A program made the position numbers and the translations under genes. 64,000 nt of DNA from Limnohabitans sp. Lineage in GTDB: Bacteria; Pseudomonadota; Gammaproteobacteria; Burkholderiales; Burkholderiaceae_C. This document shows, in pieces, positions 46,639 through 58,146 of this stretch (the stretch's first letter is position 1; each line of letters opens with the position of its first letter). Location: NCBI GenBank assembly GCA_018882835.1, contig VERE01000015.1:1-64000 (forward strand). The letters are read 5' to 3'. Under the pieces are notes generated by a model, which searched no databases, was not told the origin of the DNA, and saw nothing but the letters and a program-made list of their open reading frames with translations.

Positions 46639-48389
46639 GTTTGCGCAACCTGACCCACTCACCCTTGCCGCCACCGCTCACCGCGCTGGACCGCAGCTTT
46701 GCGGCCTGGCTGCACGACCAGCAAAACTGCTCGCACACCAGCCAACTCTGGCTGGCGGCATTGGTGAGTCACCAGTGGTCGCGCGGCCATGCCTGCCTTG
46801 ACCTGCAGTCACTGCAACGCCAGCCTGCCGAGCTGCTGGGCTGGACAGCTGAAGAGGTCCATCGCTTGCCCCCCGACTGTGCTGCTGTGGCTGACACGCT
46901 GCCCTGGACACAGGGAGAACATTCGCCACTGGTGCGTGATGGCCAACGCCTTTATTTGCGTCGTGCTTGGGCCGCAGAGCAAACCATTCGCTGCGCCTTG
47001 CAGCGCCGCATTGAGAATGCCGTTGCGGCCCCTGCCGAGTTGGAAGAATGGCTTGATCAATTGTTTGACGCGCCCCAGGACACGGCAGGCCAAGACAAGC
47101 AGCGCCAGGCATGCCGCCTGGCCGCGACGCAGCAAGTGGCGCTCATCACGGGGGGGCCTGGCACGGGCAAAACCACCACCGTGGCGCGCTTGCTGGCTTT
47201 GCTGCAGCGTGCAGCCCCAACCCCTTTGCGAATTGGCTTGGTCGCGCCCACAGGCAAAGCTGCGGCGCGCCTGAGCGAATCGCTGCAGAAGGCCCGACAA
47301 GGCTTGCCCGCTGGCTGGGGGCAGGACTTGCCCACCCAAGCCCAAACCCTGCATCGCCTGTTGTACAGCCATGCCGGCGCTGCCTCGGGTGAAGCCACGT
47401 TGCCACTGGACCTGCTGGTGGTGGACGAGGCCTCGATGATGGATCTGGAAATGACCGCCAGCCTGCTGCAGGCCCTGCCACCCGCGGCACGCTTGATCTT
47501 GTTGGGCGACCGCGATCAATTGGCTTCGGTGGAAGCCGGTGCCGTGCTGGCTCAGTTGTCCGACGGGCCTTTGCTGGCAGCCCAGCGCGTCAACCTGCTG
47601 TACAGCCACCGCTTTGACCAAGGCAGCGGCATTGGCCAGTGGGCTCGCGCGGTGCAACACGGGCCGTCGGACCAGCTTCGAGATCTCTGGTCGCAAGCGC
47701 CTCAGGGCTTCACACACACCGAGGCAGATGTCACCCGCCTGAGTTGGTCCACCGCACACGGCACGCACGTCACCGAGATGCTGAGGGACGCCTGGGGCCC
47801 TTGGTGGTCCCAGTTGCAATCAGGGCTGGCCTCAGGGCAAGGTCTCAGTGATGCGCAAGCGCACGACCTGATCAAAGCCTTCAGTCGCTTCAGCGTGCTG
47901 TGTGGCCTGCGCGAGGGTCCTTGGGGCGTGCAGAACCTGAACCGCCTGAGCGCCCAAGCCCTGGGCCTGCCGGATGCCCTGTGGTGTGCCGGCCGGCCTG
48001 TGATGGTCACGCGCAACAATGCCGGCCTGGGCCTGATGAACGGCGACGTTGGCTTGTGCCTGCCCCGCGCTGGCCCGACGCCGCAAGACCCGCCCACCTT
48101 GCGCGTGGCCTTTCCCCAAGGCACAGACGGCGTGCGATGGGTCGCCCCCTCGCGCCTGGATGCCGTGGAAACCGTGTTCGCCATGACCGTGCACAAGTCG
48201 CAGGGTTCAGAGTTTGACCATGTGCTCTTGGTCTTGCCCGACCGCCCCGCCCCCGTGCTCACCCGCGAATTGGTTTACACCGGCTTGACGCGTGCGCGCA
48301 CCCGACTGACCCTGTGGGTGCCGCAAGTTTCTGTGCTGTGGCAAGCCTGTGCCCAGCAGGTGGTGCGCAGTGGCGGACTGGCTGACTGA
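46635..48389 (+). CDS. recD: Exodeoxyribonuclease V subunit RecD
   Basis: 584-aa 5'-3' helicase subunit of RecBCD. Walker A GGPGTGKTTT at 173-182, VVDEASMMDLEMTASLL and LLGDRDQLASVEAGAVL as motifs II and III, and MTVHKSQGSEFDHVLLVLPD as motif V. It lacks the long N-terminal extension of RecD2 types, and the linkage with recB confirms the RecBCD form. It converges with the kinase gene two bases beyond. Confidence 0.95.
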   Translation: MSLRNLTHSPLPPPLTALDRSFAAWLHDQQNCSHTSQLWLAALVSHQWSRGHACLDLQSLQRQPAELLGWTAEEVHRLPPDCAAVADTLPWTQGEHSPLVRDGQRLYLRRAWAAEQTIRCALQRRIENAVAAPAELEEWLDQLFDAPQDTAGQDKQRQACRLAATQQVALITGGPGTGKTTTVARLLALLQRAAPTPLRIGLVAPTGKAAARLSESLQKARQGLPAGWGQDLPTQAQTLHRLLYSHAGAASGEATLPLDLLVVDEASMMDLEMTASLLQALPPAARLILLGDRDQLASVEAGAVLAQLSDGPLLAAQRVNLLYSHRFDQGSGIGQWARAVQHGPSDQLRDLWSQAPQGFTHTEADVTRLSWSTAHGTHVTEMLRDAWGPWWSQLQSGLASGQGLSDAQAHDLIKAFSRFSVLCGLREGPWGVQNLNRLSAQALGLPDALWCAGRPVMVTRNNAGLGLMNGDVGLCLPRAGPTPQDPPTLRVAFPQGTDGVRWVAPSRLDAVETVFAMTVHKSQGSEFDHVLLVLPDRPAPVLTRELVYTGLTRARTRLTLWVPQVSVLWQACAQQVVRSGGLAD

Positions 48390-48391
48390 GC

Positions 48392-49333
48392 TTAGAAGCG
48401 CTGGGCCGCCAACAAAGCTTCCACTTCATGGCGTGAAGGCGCCCCCAAAATGCCGTGGGGTCGCTGGCATTTCAATGCCGCCGTGGCCGCGCCAAAACGC
48501 AGGGCCTCGCGGTCCGGCATGCCGTGTGCCAATGCCAGGCCCAGGCCCGCGTGAAAGGCGTCGCCCGCGCCCAAGGTATCAATCACTTGCGCCACACGGA
48601 AAGCTGGCAAGTGCTGCACCGACCGGCCGCGACGCAGCCAATACAAGCCACGTGGCCCCAGGGTGACCACGGCCACCTGCAGTGCTGCCCCCAAATCCAG
48701 GGCCGCTTGCAAGCCTTGGTGCACATCGCCTGGATGAAAACCTTGCAAGCCAGGCTCCGAAAAAGCCACCCAATCGGCCAGCGGCACCAACTGTTGCAAA
48801 TCCTGCAAAGGCGAGACATCCCCGTCCAACAAAGACGTTATGCCTGCTTGCCGTGCCAACCGCAAAGCCTGCGCGGCCCAGAGAGGACAGCGCGGGTCAG
48901 TCAGCAGGAAGTCCACGTTGTCCAGCCAGGCCGGAACAAACTCGGAGGGCGCCGACAGGGCGCTGCCTTTGTGGTTGAAAATCATGCGCTCGCCACGTGC
49001 ATCCAAAATGATGGAGGAGATGGAACTGCTCTGCCCGGGCGTGACTTGCAGCCGTGAGACATCCACCCCTTCACGCTGGAAGTGCGTGCGAAAAACTTGC
49101 GCTGCTGCATCCTCGCCCATCGGGCCGACAAAACCCACGTCAGCGCCAAGGCGTGCCAAAGCAACTGCGGCATTCGCCGACATGCCCCCGACGCCTTGGT
49201 GGAAAGAATGCGCGGGGGTTTTGGTGGGCTGCTCAGGAAAGCGCTCGATGCCAAACATCAGGTCAAGCGCCACATGGCCCACGCACAGAATGCGGGGGCT
49301 TGCACCAGAAAGAGATGAGCCGCTGGAAGTCAA
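48392..49333 (-). CDS. PfkB-family carbohydrate kinase (YihV-like)
   Basis: 313 aa from a proposed TTG start at 49331-49333, just after the coxG stop; an in-frame ATG at 49390 would overlap coxG by 52 bases. PfkB signatures are GGMSANAAVALARLGADV near the start and DTLGAGDAFHAGLGLAL with the catalytic Asp. LARQAGITSLLDGDVSP, WVAFSEPGLQGF and ALKCQRP read very like sulfofructose kinase YihV of E. coli, but no sulfoquinovose genes are near, so the substrate is open. It may be the distal gene of the cox-like operon. Confidence 0.82.
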   Translation of the reverse strand: MTSSGSSLSGASPRILCVGHVALDLMFGIERFPEQPTKTPAHSFHQGVGGMSANAAVALARLGADVGFVGPMGEDAAAQVFRTHFQREGVDVSRLQVTPGQSSSISSIILDARGERMIFNHKGSALSAPSEFVPAWLDNVDFLLTDPRCPLWAAQALRLARQAGITSLLDGDVSPLQDLQQLVPLADWVAFSEPGLQGFHPGDVHQGLQAALDLGAALQVAVVTLGPRGLYWLRRGRSVQHLPAFRVAQVIDTLGAGDAFHAGLGLALAHGMPDREALRFGAATAALKCQRPHGILGAPSRHEVEALLAAQRF

Positions 49334-49338
49334 GCGTC

Positions 49339-49917
49339 TTAACGAGCCAGGTAAATGGCCACACCCACCACCACGGCACCCGCCAGCCAAACCCAGCCTG
49401 GCAAGCCGCCTGCTGCCGCAGGCGCGGCTTCGGCAGCGACAGGCGCCTCGGCGCTGGCAGCCTCGGCTTTGGGATACAACTTTTCGGTTTCGGCATCAAA
49501 ACGTTTGAAGAAATCTTCCGACAAGGACTTGGCGACCCCATCGATCAGGCGCTGGCCCAGCTGCGCAATCTTGCCGCCCACCTGGGCATGCACGGTGTAG
49601 CTCAGTTCGCAACCTTCGGGGTGGGGCACCAACGCCACTTGGGCCGTGCCTTTGCCAAAGCCTGCCACGCCGCCCTGGCCTTCAAAGGTCAGGGTGTAGC
49701 TGGCGGGCGGGTTCATGTCGCTGAGCACAATCTTGCCGCTGAACTTGGCCGATACAGGGCCGATTTTCAGCGAGGTGCCCATGCTGAACTGGTTGTCGCC
49801 GGTGACCTCGATGCGGTCACAGCCGGGAATGCAAGCTTTCAAAATCTCGGGGTTGTTCAGCGCGTCCCACGCCTGTTGTTGCGTGACGCTGAGTTGGCGG
49901 GTGCCTTGCATGTCCAT
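49339..49917 (-). CDS. coxG: CoxG-like SRPBCC membrane-anchored protein
   Basis: 192 aa: a START/SRPBCC fold (about 1-145) with WDALNNPEILKACIPGCDRIE, then an Ala-rich linker and a single C-terminal membrane helix (GWVWLAGAVVVGVAIYLAR). CoxG is thought to tether the carbon monoxide dehydrogenase complex to the inner membrane. Start ATG 49915-49917 (MDMQGTRQLSV) is preferred to an ATG 14 codons earlier that lies in the coxE end. Confidence 0.88.
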   Translation of the reverse strand: MDMQGTRQLSVTQQQAWDALNNPEILKACIPGCDRIEVTGDNQFSMGTSLKIGPVSAKFSGKIVLSDMNPPASYTLTFEGQGGVAGFGKGTAQVALVPHPEGCELSYTVHAQVGGKIAQLGQRLIDGVAKSLSEDFFKRFDAETEKLYPKAEAASAEAPVAAEAAPAAAGGLPGWVWLAGAVVVGVAIYLAR

Positions 49918-49955
49918 AGGTTTCTCCTGGTGTGTTGGGTTGCGAGCTTGGGGGG

Positions 49956-51137
49956 TCAACGCCGCAGCAATGTGCGCAGCGCCTCGGCCAAAGACTCCAA
50001 TTTGCTGAGATTATGAATCGCCAGCATGCCATCGGCATGCCGGCTTAAAACTGCGGCCCCCCGGGCCAGCGGCGAATAGCCGTCAAAGCGCAACAATGGG
50101 TTGAGCCACAAAAGGCTGCGGGTATGCCGTTTGAGCCAGCGCAGGGCCTCGTCGAGTTGCTCGGGCTCGCCGGTGTCCAAGCCATCCGAGATCACCAGCA
50201 CCACCGTGCGCCGCCCGATCAGGCGACGGGCATGCTGTTGGCGCAGCTCATTCAAGGATTGCCCGAGCCGGGTTCCGCCAGCGAAGTCGTGAATCTGCGC
50301 GCTGGCTTGGTGCAGCATGTCGTCGGTGTCGGCCAAACGAAACGCCGAAGTCACATCGGTCAAGCCAGTGCCAAAGGCGAACACGTCACGCCGCTTGCAG
50401 CGGCGCGTGGCGGCATGCAAAAAAGCCAGCAGCAAGCGCGCATAGCGCTCCATCGAGCCGGACACGTCCACCAGGATCAGCAACGGCAAGGGCTGCGGCC
50501 GGGGCGTCAGACGCGGCAGCGTCAGCAACTCGCCATCCATTTGCGCAGAACGTCGCAAGGCACGGTGCCAATGAATACGGGCGCCTCGCACACCGGGACG
50601 GGTTCGACGGCCTGGCAACTCTGGCAAAGGCAGGGCAATGTCGCGGGCCAGTTTCTCAACAAGCTGGTACTCGCTGGCGCCCAAAGCGTTGAAGTCTGCA
50701 TGGCGCAAACGCTGTGCATCGCTGGCCGTCATGGCCGCATCGAATTCCACCTCTTTGTCAGGCTGGGCAGGCTTGGCCTGACCATAGCCTTGTTGAGGCG
50801 ACAAGGCCTCGCGCACGCGTGGCCGCTTCTTGGAAGGCTCGGCTTTGCCCTCGGCACTGGGCAGCATTTGGGACAGGAGTTTATGGGCCACTTCGGGGTC
50901 GCGAAAGAAGGCGTCAAACAGCTCGCGAAAAACCAGGCGGTCTTGCTCACGGCTGATCAGCACCGATTCCAAAGCAGCCGAAAAATCGGCTTTGCGCTCG
51001 AAGCCCACAAGTTGGGCGGCTTCAATTGCCAGCGCAATCCGCGCACTGTCGGTGCGCACGCCGGCACGACGCAAGGTGCGGCCAAAGCCCACGATGTTGG
51101 AGGCCAGCTTGCCATGGCGTGCATCACCGAGCAACAT
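49956..51137 (-). CDS. coxE: CoxE-like VWA-domain protein
   Basis: 393 aa. The C-terminal von Willebrand factor A domain holds the metal site DVSGSM and continues YARLLLAFLHAATRRCKRRDVF. The N-terminal half is typical of CoxE (FGRTLRRAGVRTDSARIALAIEA). With the MoxR-like ATPase CoxD it is needed to mature the Mo-Cu centre in characterised CODH systems. It lies 12 bases after coxD. Confidence 0.88.
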   Translation of the reverse strand: MLLGDARHGKLASNIVGFGRTLRRAGVRTDSARIALAIEAAQLVGFERKADFSAALESVLISREQDRLVFRELFDAFFRDPEVAHKLLSQMLPSAEGKAEPSKKRPRVREALSPQQGYGQAKPAQPDKEVEFDAAMTASDAQRLRHADFNALGASEYQLVEKLARDIALPLPELPGRRTRPGVRGARIHWHRALRRSAQMDGELLTLPRLTPRPQPLPLLILVDVSGSMERYARLLLAFLHAATRRCKRRDVFAFGTGLTDVTSAFRLADTDDMLHQASAQIHDFAGGTRLGQSLNELRQQHARRLIGRRTVVLVISDGLDTGEPEQLDEALRWLKRHTRSLLWLNPLLRFDGYSPLARGAAVLSRHADGMLAIHNLSKLESLAEALRTLLRR

Positions 51138-51149
51138 GGAGCGCGCTTG

Positions 51150-52037
51150 TCAGGGGGTCGGCTCGGGTTGCAACAACTCGGACACCAGGGGCGTCAAAGC
51201 CGCCACATCTTCGCGTTGCTTGAACAAGATACCGGCCGTGTCGGCCACCACTTCCGGGTCGAGGGACAAGGTGTCCAGCGCCACCAGGGCTTTGGCCCAC
51301 TCCACGCTTTCCGCAATGCCGGGGCTTCGCTGAAACGCGTTGGCGAATGGCTGGCTGCGCAAGCGCCCCACAAAAGCGGCCACCTGCTGGGCCAGCGCCG
51401 CGCTGGCTTGTGGCACCTGACGTCGCACAATGCTCAATTCGCGCTCGCGATCCGGGTAGTCCATCCAATGGTAAAGGCAGCGGCGTTTGACAGCGTCGTT
51501 GAGGTCGCGCGTTCGGTTGCTGGTGAGAATGGTCACCGGCGGCACTTTGGCACGCACCGTGCCCAACTCGGGGATGGACACCTGGTATTCGCCCAGGTAT
51601 TCCAACAAAAAAGCTTCAAACGGCTCATCGGCCCGATCGACTTCATCGATCAGCAACACCGCGCCGGGTGCGGGCGTCTCCAGGGCCTGCAACAAGGGCC
51701 GGCGAATCAGGTATTGGGGCTGGTACACCTCGCGCTCGATGTCGGCCGCTTGGGCGCGGTCTTGGGCAGCGCGCATGTGCAGCATTTGCGCCGCGTAGTT
51801 CCATTCGTACAGCGCCTCACGCAGCTCCAGACCGTCGTAGCACTGCAAACGCAACAAGCTGCGCTGCAACACACGCGCCAGGGCCTTGGCCAATTCGGTT
51901 TTGCCCACACCGGGTTCGCCTTCGAGCAGCAGAGGGCGTTGCAGTTTCAGAGCCAAAAAAACCGCCGTCGCGAGACGGCGGTCGGGTTCATAGCCTTCGG
52001 CCTGCAGGGCCGCAATCAGTGAATCAATCGAGGTCAT
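51150..52037 (-). CDS. coxD: CoxD-like MoxR AAA+ ATPase
   Basis: 295-aa MoxR-family AAA+ ATPase. Walker A EGEPGVGKTELAKAL, Walker B LLIDEVDRADEPFEAFLLEYL, sensor 1 TSNRTRDLNDAVKRRCLYHW. MoxR ATPases pair with VWA proteins as metal-centre chaperones; here the partner is the adjacent CoxE. Its start overlaps the coxM stop by 4 bp. Confidence 0.9.
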   Translation of the reverse strand: MTSIDSLIAALQAEGYEPDRRLATAVFLALKLQRPLLLEGEPGVGKTELAKALARVLQRSLLRLQCYDGLELREALYEWNYAAQMLHMRAAQDRAQAADIEREVYQPQYLIRRPLLQALETPAPGAVLLIDEVDRADEPFEAFLLEYLGEYQVSIPELGTVRAKVPPVTILTSNRTRDLNDAVKRRCLYHWMDYPDRERELSIVRRQVPQASAALAQQVAAFVGRLRSQPFANAFQRSPGIAESVEWAKALVALDTLSLDPEVVADTAGILFKQREDVAALTPLVSELLQPEPTP

Positions 52038-52828
52038 CCCGCCAATTGTTTCACAGCCCGCTGCACTTGCACGCTGATGAGGTGAGCACGGTAGGCGGCC
52101 GAAGCATGCAAATCGCTGCTGAGATCGGCCGGATCGATTTTGACGGCAGCAGCGGCTTCCGGGGTGAAGCTCTTGCCGAGCGCATCTTCCAGGCCCTTGT
52201 GGCGGAACACGCCGCCACTGGAAGCGCCAGTGATGGCCACGCGCACACCTTGGGCAGTTTTGGCCACAAAGACACCCACAAGGGCGAAACGCGAAGCCTG
52301 TTGGATGAACTTCAGGTAGACGGCCTTTTGCGGCACGGGAAAATGAATTGCCGTGATGATCTCGCCAGCTTGCAAGGCGGTGGTATACATGCCCTGGAAG
52401 AAGTCGTCGGCCGCAATCTTGCGCTGGTTGGTGTGCACCGTGGCGCCCAAGGCCAAGACCGCGCTGGGGTAGCAGGCCGCAGGGTCGTTGTTGGCGACCG
52501 AACCACCGAGAGTTCCCATGGCGCGCACCTGCTTGTCACCAATTTGGCCGGCCAGTGCGGCCAGGGCCGGAATGTGCTGGCGCACCAAGGCGTTCTCTGC
52601 CACATCGGCATGGCGTGTCATGGCGCCGATGGCCAGGGCCTGACCATCCTGACAAATACCCTGCAATTCGGCCACGCGGCCCAGGTCGACCAGTTGCTCG
52701 GGGCTGGCCAGGCGCTGCTTCATGGAAGCCAGCAAGGTTTGCCCGCCCGCCAGAGGTTGACCGCCAGCAGCGATCAGTTGGGTGGCAGCAGACAGCGAAG
52801 TGGGTTGTTCAAATGTGAATGCGTACAT
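52034..52828 (-). CDS. coxM: Molybdenum hydroxylase FAD subunit (CoxM-like)
   Basis: 264 aa with the FAD-binding_5 fold: AGGQPLAGGQTLLASMKQRLA, split, near residue 20, and MGTLGGSVANNDPAACYP for the second flavin contact. A CO-dehydrogenase flavoprotein C-terminal domain follows. It passes electrons from the [2Fe-2S] subunit to the quinone pool or another acceptor. It lies 18 bases after coxL, in the S-L-M order typical of form II systems. Confidence 0.9.
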   Translation of the reverse strand: MYAFTFEQPTSLSAATQLIAAGGQPLAGGQTLLASMKQRLASPEQLVDLGRVAELQGICQDGQALAIGAMTRHADVAENALVRQHIPALAALAGQIGDKQVRAMGTLGGSVANNDPAACYPSAVLALGATVHTNQRKIAADDFFQGMYTTALQAGEIITAIHFPVPQKAVYLKFIQQASRFALVGVFVAKTAQGVRVAITGASSGGVFRHKGLEDALGKSFTPEAAAAVKIDPADLSSDLHASAAYRAHLISVQVQRAVKQLAG

Positions 52829-52846
52829 GCAATGTTCCTCCAGTCA

Positions 52847-55228
<2,382 letters not shown>

Positions 55229-55241
55229 GATGGTGCCCTCC

Positions 55242-55709
55242 TTAGGCTTTCATGGCGGCAGCACCTTGCTGAACCGCTTTGACAATGTTTTGGTAACCGG
55301 TGCAACGGCACAAATTGCCCTCGAGTTGCTCGCGAATTTCAGCTTCGCTGGCATGGGGGTGACGTTGGCACAAATCGACGGCACTCATGACCATGCCGGG
55401 GGTGCAAAAGCCGCACTGCAGGCCATGGCACTCCTTGAAGGCCGCTTGCATCGGGTGCAAGGTGCCATCGGGCTGGGCCAAGCCCTCGATGGTGGTGATC
55501 TCAGCGCCACCGGCTTGCGCGGCCAGGATGTTGCAGGATTTGACCGAGCGGCCATTCATGACCACGGTACAGGCACCGCACTGCGCTGTGTCACACCCGA
55601 CGTGGGTGCCGGTGAGTTGCAGGTTGCCGCGCAAGGCCTGCACCAGCAGGGTGTTGGGGGCAACGTCCAACGACACTGCTTTGCCGTTGACCTTCAATTG
55701 AACTTGCAT
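55242..55709 (-). CDS. coxS: Molybdenum hydroxylase [2Fe-2S] subunit (CoxS-like)
   Basis: 155 aa with two [2Fe-2S] clusters. The plant-type ferredoxin domain has Cys39, Cys44, Cys47 and Cys59 ([12 protein letters not shown]), and the helical domain has Cys99, Cys102, Cys134 and Cys136 ([19 protein letters not shown]). It carries electrons from the molybdenum centre to the flavin subunit. First gene of the coxSLMDEG set; the 116-bp gap upstream should hold its promoter, but I see no clear motif there. Confidence 0.93.
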   Translation of the reverse strand: MQVQLKVNGKAVSLDVAPNTLLVQALRGNLQLTGTHVGCDTAQCGACTVVMNGRSVKSCNILAAQAGGAEITTIEGLAQPDGTLHPMQAAFKECHGLQCGFCTPGMVMSAVDLCQRHPHASEAEIREQLEGNLCRCTGYQNIVKAVQQGAAAMKA

Positions 55710-55825
55710 GTTGTATCTCCAATGACTTCTGGTAATTCCAATGAGGATGATCTTAACAACTGGACCCCCTGACCCCTAGGTATTACCCTTAGGCAGGGAC
55801 TTCCAGGAAGAATTTTTTTGTTGGC

Positions 55826-56638
55826 TCATGGCCTGCCTGCATTGGGAAAGAAAAGCTGCTCATTGTTGATTTTGTAGGCAGCCACGGCGGCCTGACCTGC
55901 CGGGGAAATCACCCAATCGATGAATTTTTGAGCGCCATCAAGCTTCACATGAGGGTGCTTGGCGGGGTTGACTGCCATCACGCCGTACTGGTTGAACAAA
56001 CGGTTGTCGCCCTCGACCAAAACCGTCAGGTCTGCGCGGTTTTTGAAGCTCAGCCAGGTGCCTCGGTCCGTCAAGACATAAGCGCCCGAGGATGCCGCTA
56101 TGTTCAAGGCCGGGCCCATGCCGCAGCCGCACTCCTTGTAGCCTGTGCCCTTGTTGTCCAAGCCAGCAAGTTTCCAATACCGCAGTTCTGCCGCGTGGGT
56201 CCCGCTTTTGTCACCACGGGAGACAAAGACTGCCTGTCGGCTGGCGATATTTTTCAGCGCTGTCACAATATCTTTGCCCCTTGTTGCGGCGGCATCCGAT
56301 GCCGGGCCGACCAAGACAAAATCGTTGTACATGACGGCAAAGCGCTTGACGCCCCAGCCCTCTGCCACAAATTTTTCCTCGGCCGCCTGATCGTGCACAA
56401 AAACAATGTCCGCATCACCACGGCGCCCCATGTCCAAGGCCTGGCCGGTGCCCAGGGCCACAACCTTCACATTCACGCCGCTGGCCGCCTTGAAGGCCGG
56501 CAGCAACTGGCCAAACAGGCCAGATTGCTCGGTCGATGTTGTGGAGGCCATGACGATCTGAGCTATTTGCGCCCATGCCCCCGCGGTCATGCCCAGCATG
56601 AGCAGGGCCAAGCGAAGAAAGCCAGCGAGAAATTTCAC
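55826..56638 (-). CDS. tupA: Tungstate-binding protein TupA
   Basis: 270-aa periplasmic protein with a signal peptide ending near AGAWA (about residue 23). The hallmark TTSTEQSGLF follows the first strand, and VSRGDKSGTH and DIVFVHD match TupA/WtpA-type oxyanion binders. TupA proteins prefer tungstate over molybdate by large factors. It is the last gene of tupBCA and overlaps tupC by 4 bp. Confidence 0.88.
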   Translation of the reverse strand: MKFLAGFLRLALLMLGMTAGAWAQIAQIVMASTTSTEQSGLFGQLLPAFKAASGVNVKVVALGTGQALDMGRRGDADIVFVHDQAAEEKFVAEGWGVKRFAVMYNDFVLVGPASDAAATRGKDIVTALKNIASRQAVFVSRGDKSGTHAAELRYWKLAGLDNKGTGYKECGCGMGPALNIAASSGAYVLTDRGTWLSFKNRADLTVLVEGDNRLFNQYGVMAVNPAKHPHVKLDGAQKFIDWVISPAGQAAVAAYKINNEQLFFPNAGRP

Positions 56639-57354
56639 AAAGTTTCTCCTTGTAAAAACAAATGGGCCTGCGGATAGTGCGTCTCCAAAGGGCTGTTGAA
56701 AAATTCATGGACGGGCAAGTCCGCCAAAATGCGCCCCTGCTCGAGGTACAACACCCGCGTGGCCAAGCGCTTGACCTGCCCGAGGTTGTGGCTGCTGAAG
56801 ACCATCGTCACCGGCTTTTCTGCTTGGGCAGGGTTGGCGGCATAGCGGCTGATCAATTGTTCGACCTCGCGTTTGGCCCGCGGATCCAGACTGGCTGTGG
56901 GCTCGTCCAGCAGCAGTACCTGGGGCGAGAGCGCGCACGCTCGCGCCAGAGCCAACCGCTGCTGCTGCCCACCCGACAACGTGGGCGCGGCTTGCCTGGC
57001 GAGGTCTGCCAAGCCGACCTGCGTCAACGCTTGTCGCGCTTTTTCGATGGCCTCTTTCCAGGGGAGCCCAGACAACCAAAGGCCCAAGGCCACATGCCTT
57101 AACGCGCTCATGCGCAACATGTGAGGGCGCTGGAACAACATGGCCTGTCGCACATGCGGGTTGGTTTGAAGTGTTCCCGCAGAGGGCTTCAACAAGCCAT
57201 GCAACACACGAAGCAGCGTGCTTTTGCCAGACCCGTTGGCGCCCACCAGGGCGACCCGCTCCCCCGCATGAACCGTCAGGTTGATGTCACGCAAAGTCCA
57301 TTGCGCATCCCAACGCCACCCCACACCGGATGCGCGCCATACCGGCGCGGTCAT
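56635..57354 (-). CDS. tupC: Tungstate ABC transporter ATPase TupC
   Basis: 239 aa. Walker A GANGSGKST (38-46), signature LSGGQQQRLALARA, Walker B VLLLDEPTASLDP and a following H-loop in VFSSHNLGQVKRL. Start ATG 57352-57354 overlaps the tupB stop; the frame stays open upstream but without similarity. Energises tungstate uptake with TupB. Confidence 0.9.
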   Translation of the reverse strand: MTAPVWRASGVGWRWDAQWTLRDINLTVHAGERVALVGANGSGKSTLLRVLHGLLKPSAGTLQTNPHVRQAMLFQRPHMLRMSALRHVALGLWLSGLPWKEAIEKARQALTQVGLADLARQAAPTLSGGQQQRLALARACALSPQVLLLDEPTASLDPRAKREVEQLISRYAANPAQAEKPVTMVFSSHNLGQVKRLATRVLYLEQGRILADLPVHEFFNSPLETHYPQAHLFLQGETL

Positions 57355-58088
57355 GCAACGCCCCCTTCCAGCATGGGGGTCTGGGTCGTCCGCTGCTGAC
57401 GACGCCAGCGCCCCAGCAAAGCCAGGGCGGTGTTCAAGACCAAAACCACCCCCAGCAAGACACACCCCAACGCCAAGGCCAGGGGCAGGTCGCCCTTGCT
57501 GGTTTCCAGCGCAATGGCCGTGGTCATCACGCGGGTGAAGCCATCAATGTTGCCGCCCACGATCATGACGGCCCCCACTTCAGAAATGGCACGCCCAAAG
57601 GCGGTGATGGCCACGGTCAAGAGGGCAAAGCGCTCGTCCCAAACCAACAAGATTGCGCGCATGCCAGGCCCTGCGCCCAATGAGGCGAGTTGCTCGCCGT
57701 GAGAACGCTCGGCGTCGTCAATCCACTGCCGCGTCAAAGCAGTGACCACTGGCAAGACCAGCACGGTTTGCGCCAAGACCATGGCCTTGAAGCTGAACAG
57801 CCAACCCAGAAATCCCAAGGGTCCGCTACGGGAAAGCAAAAGGTAAATCACCAAACCCACCACCACGGAGGGCAAGGCCAGAAATGTGTTGAGCAAGGTC
57901 AGCACCACCCCACGCCCCGCAAAGCGGGCCACCCCCAGCCAGGCCCCCAGCATCAGGCCGCCGATACAGCCCAGCAGGCAAGCCAGCGCGCTGACGGCCA
58001 AAGACCGCCCGACGATGGCGAGCAACACAGGATCGAAAGAGAGCAGCAGGGTCAGCGCCGTGGCGGCACTGTCAAAAAAAGAATTCAT
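57351..58088 (-). CDS. tupB: Tungstate ABC transporter permease TupB
   Basis: 245-aa permease with about five or six helices. The cytoplasmic EAA-type loop lies around LASLGAGPGMRAILLVWDERF, split, followed by AFGRAISEVGAVMIVGGNIDG, which is typical of the TupB/ModB group. It is the first gene of the transporter operon and reads away from the regulator at 58147. Confidence 0.88.
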   Translation of the reverse strand: MNSFFDSAATALTLLLSFDPVLLAIVGRSLAVSALACLLGCIGGLMLGAWLGVARFAGRGVVLTLLNTFLALPSVVVGLVIYLLLSRSGPLGFLGWLFSFKAMVLAQTVLVLPVVTALTRQWIDDAERSHGEQLASLGAGPGMRAILLVWDERFALLTVAITAFGRAISEVGAVMIVGGNIDGFTRVMTTAIALETSKGDLPLALALGCVLLGVVLVLNTALALLGRWRRQQRTTQTPMLEGGVA

Positions 58089-58105
58089 GGCAAAAGCTCA
58101 TGGGG

Positions 58106-58137
58106 TATCGTAGAGAATGCAATAAATCCCTACGATA
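58106..58137. promoter_or_regulatory. Inverted repeat between tupB and its regulator, likely operator
   Basis: TATCGTAG (58106-58113) and CTACGATA (58130-58137) are a perfect 8-bp inverted repeat with centres 24 bp apart, two helical turns, in the 58-bp gap between divergent tupB and the ModE-like gene. The outer ATCG resembles the ends of the E. coli ModE box, so it is a good candidate operator for oxyanion-dependent repression of tupBCA. Confidence 0.65.
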
Positions 58138-58146
58138 TGAATCTCC

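Noticed and set aside
50124-52022. Plus-strand open frame of about 632 codons opposite coxE and coxD
   Set aside because: Antisense shadow; His/Gln/Gly-rich composition typical of reverse-frame translation.
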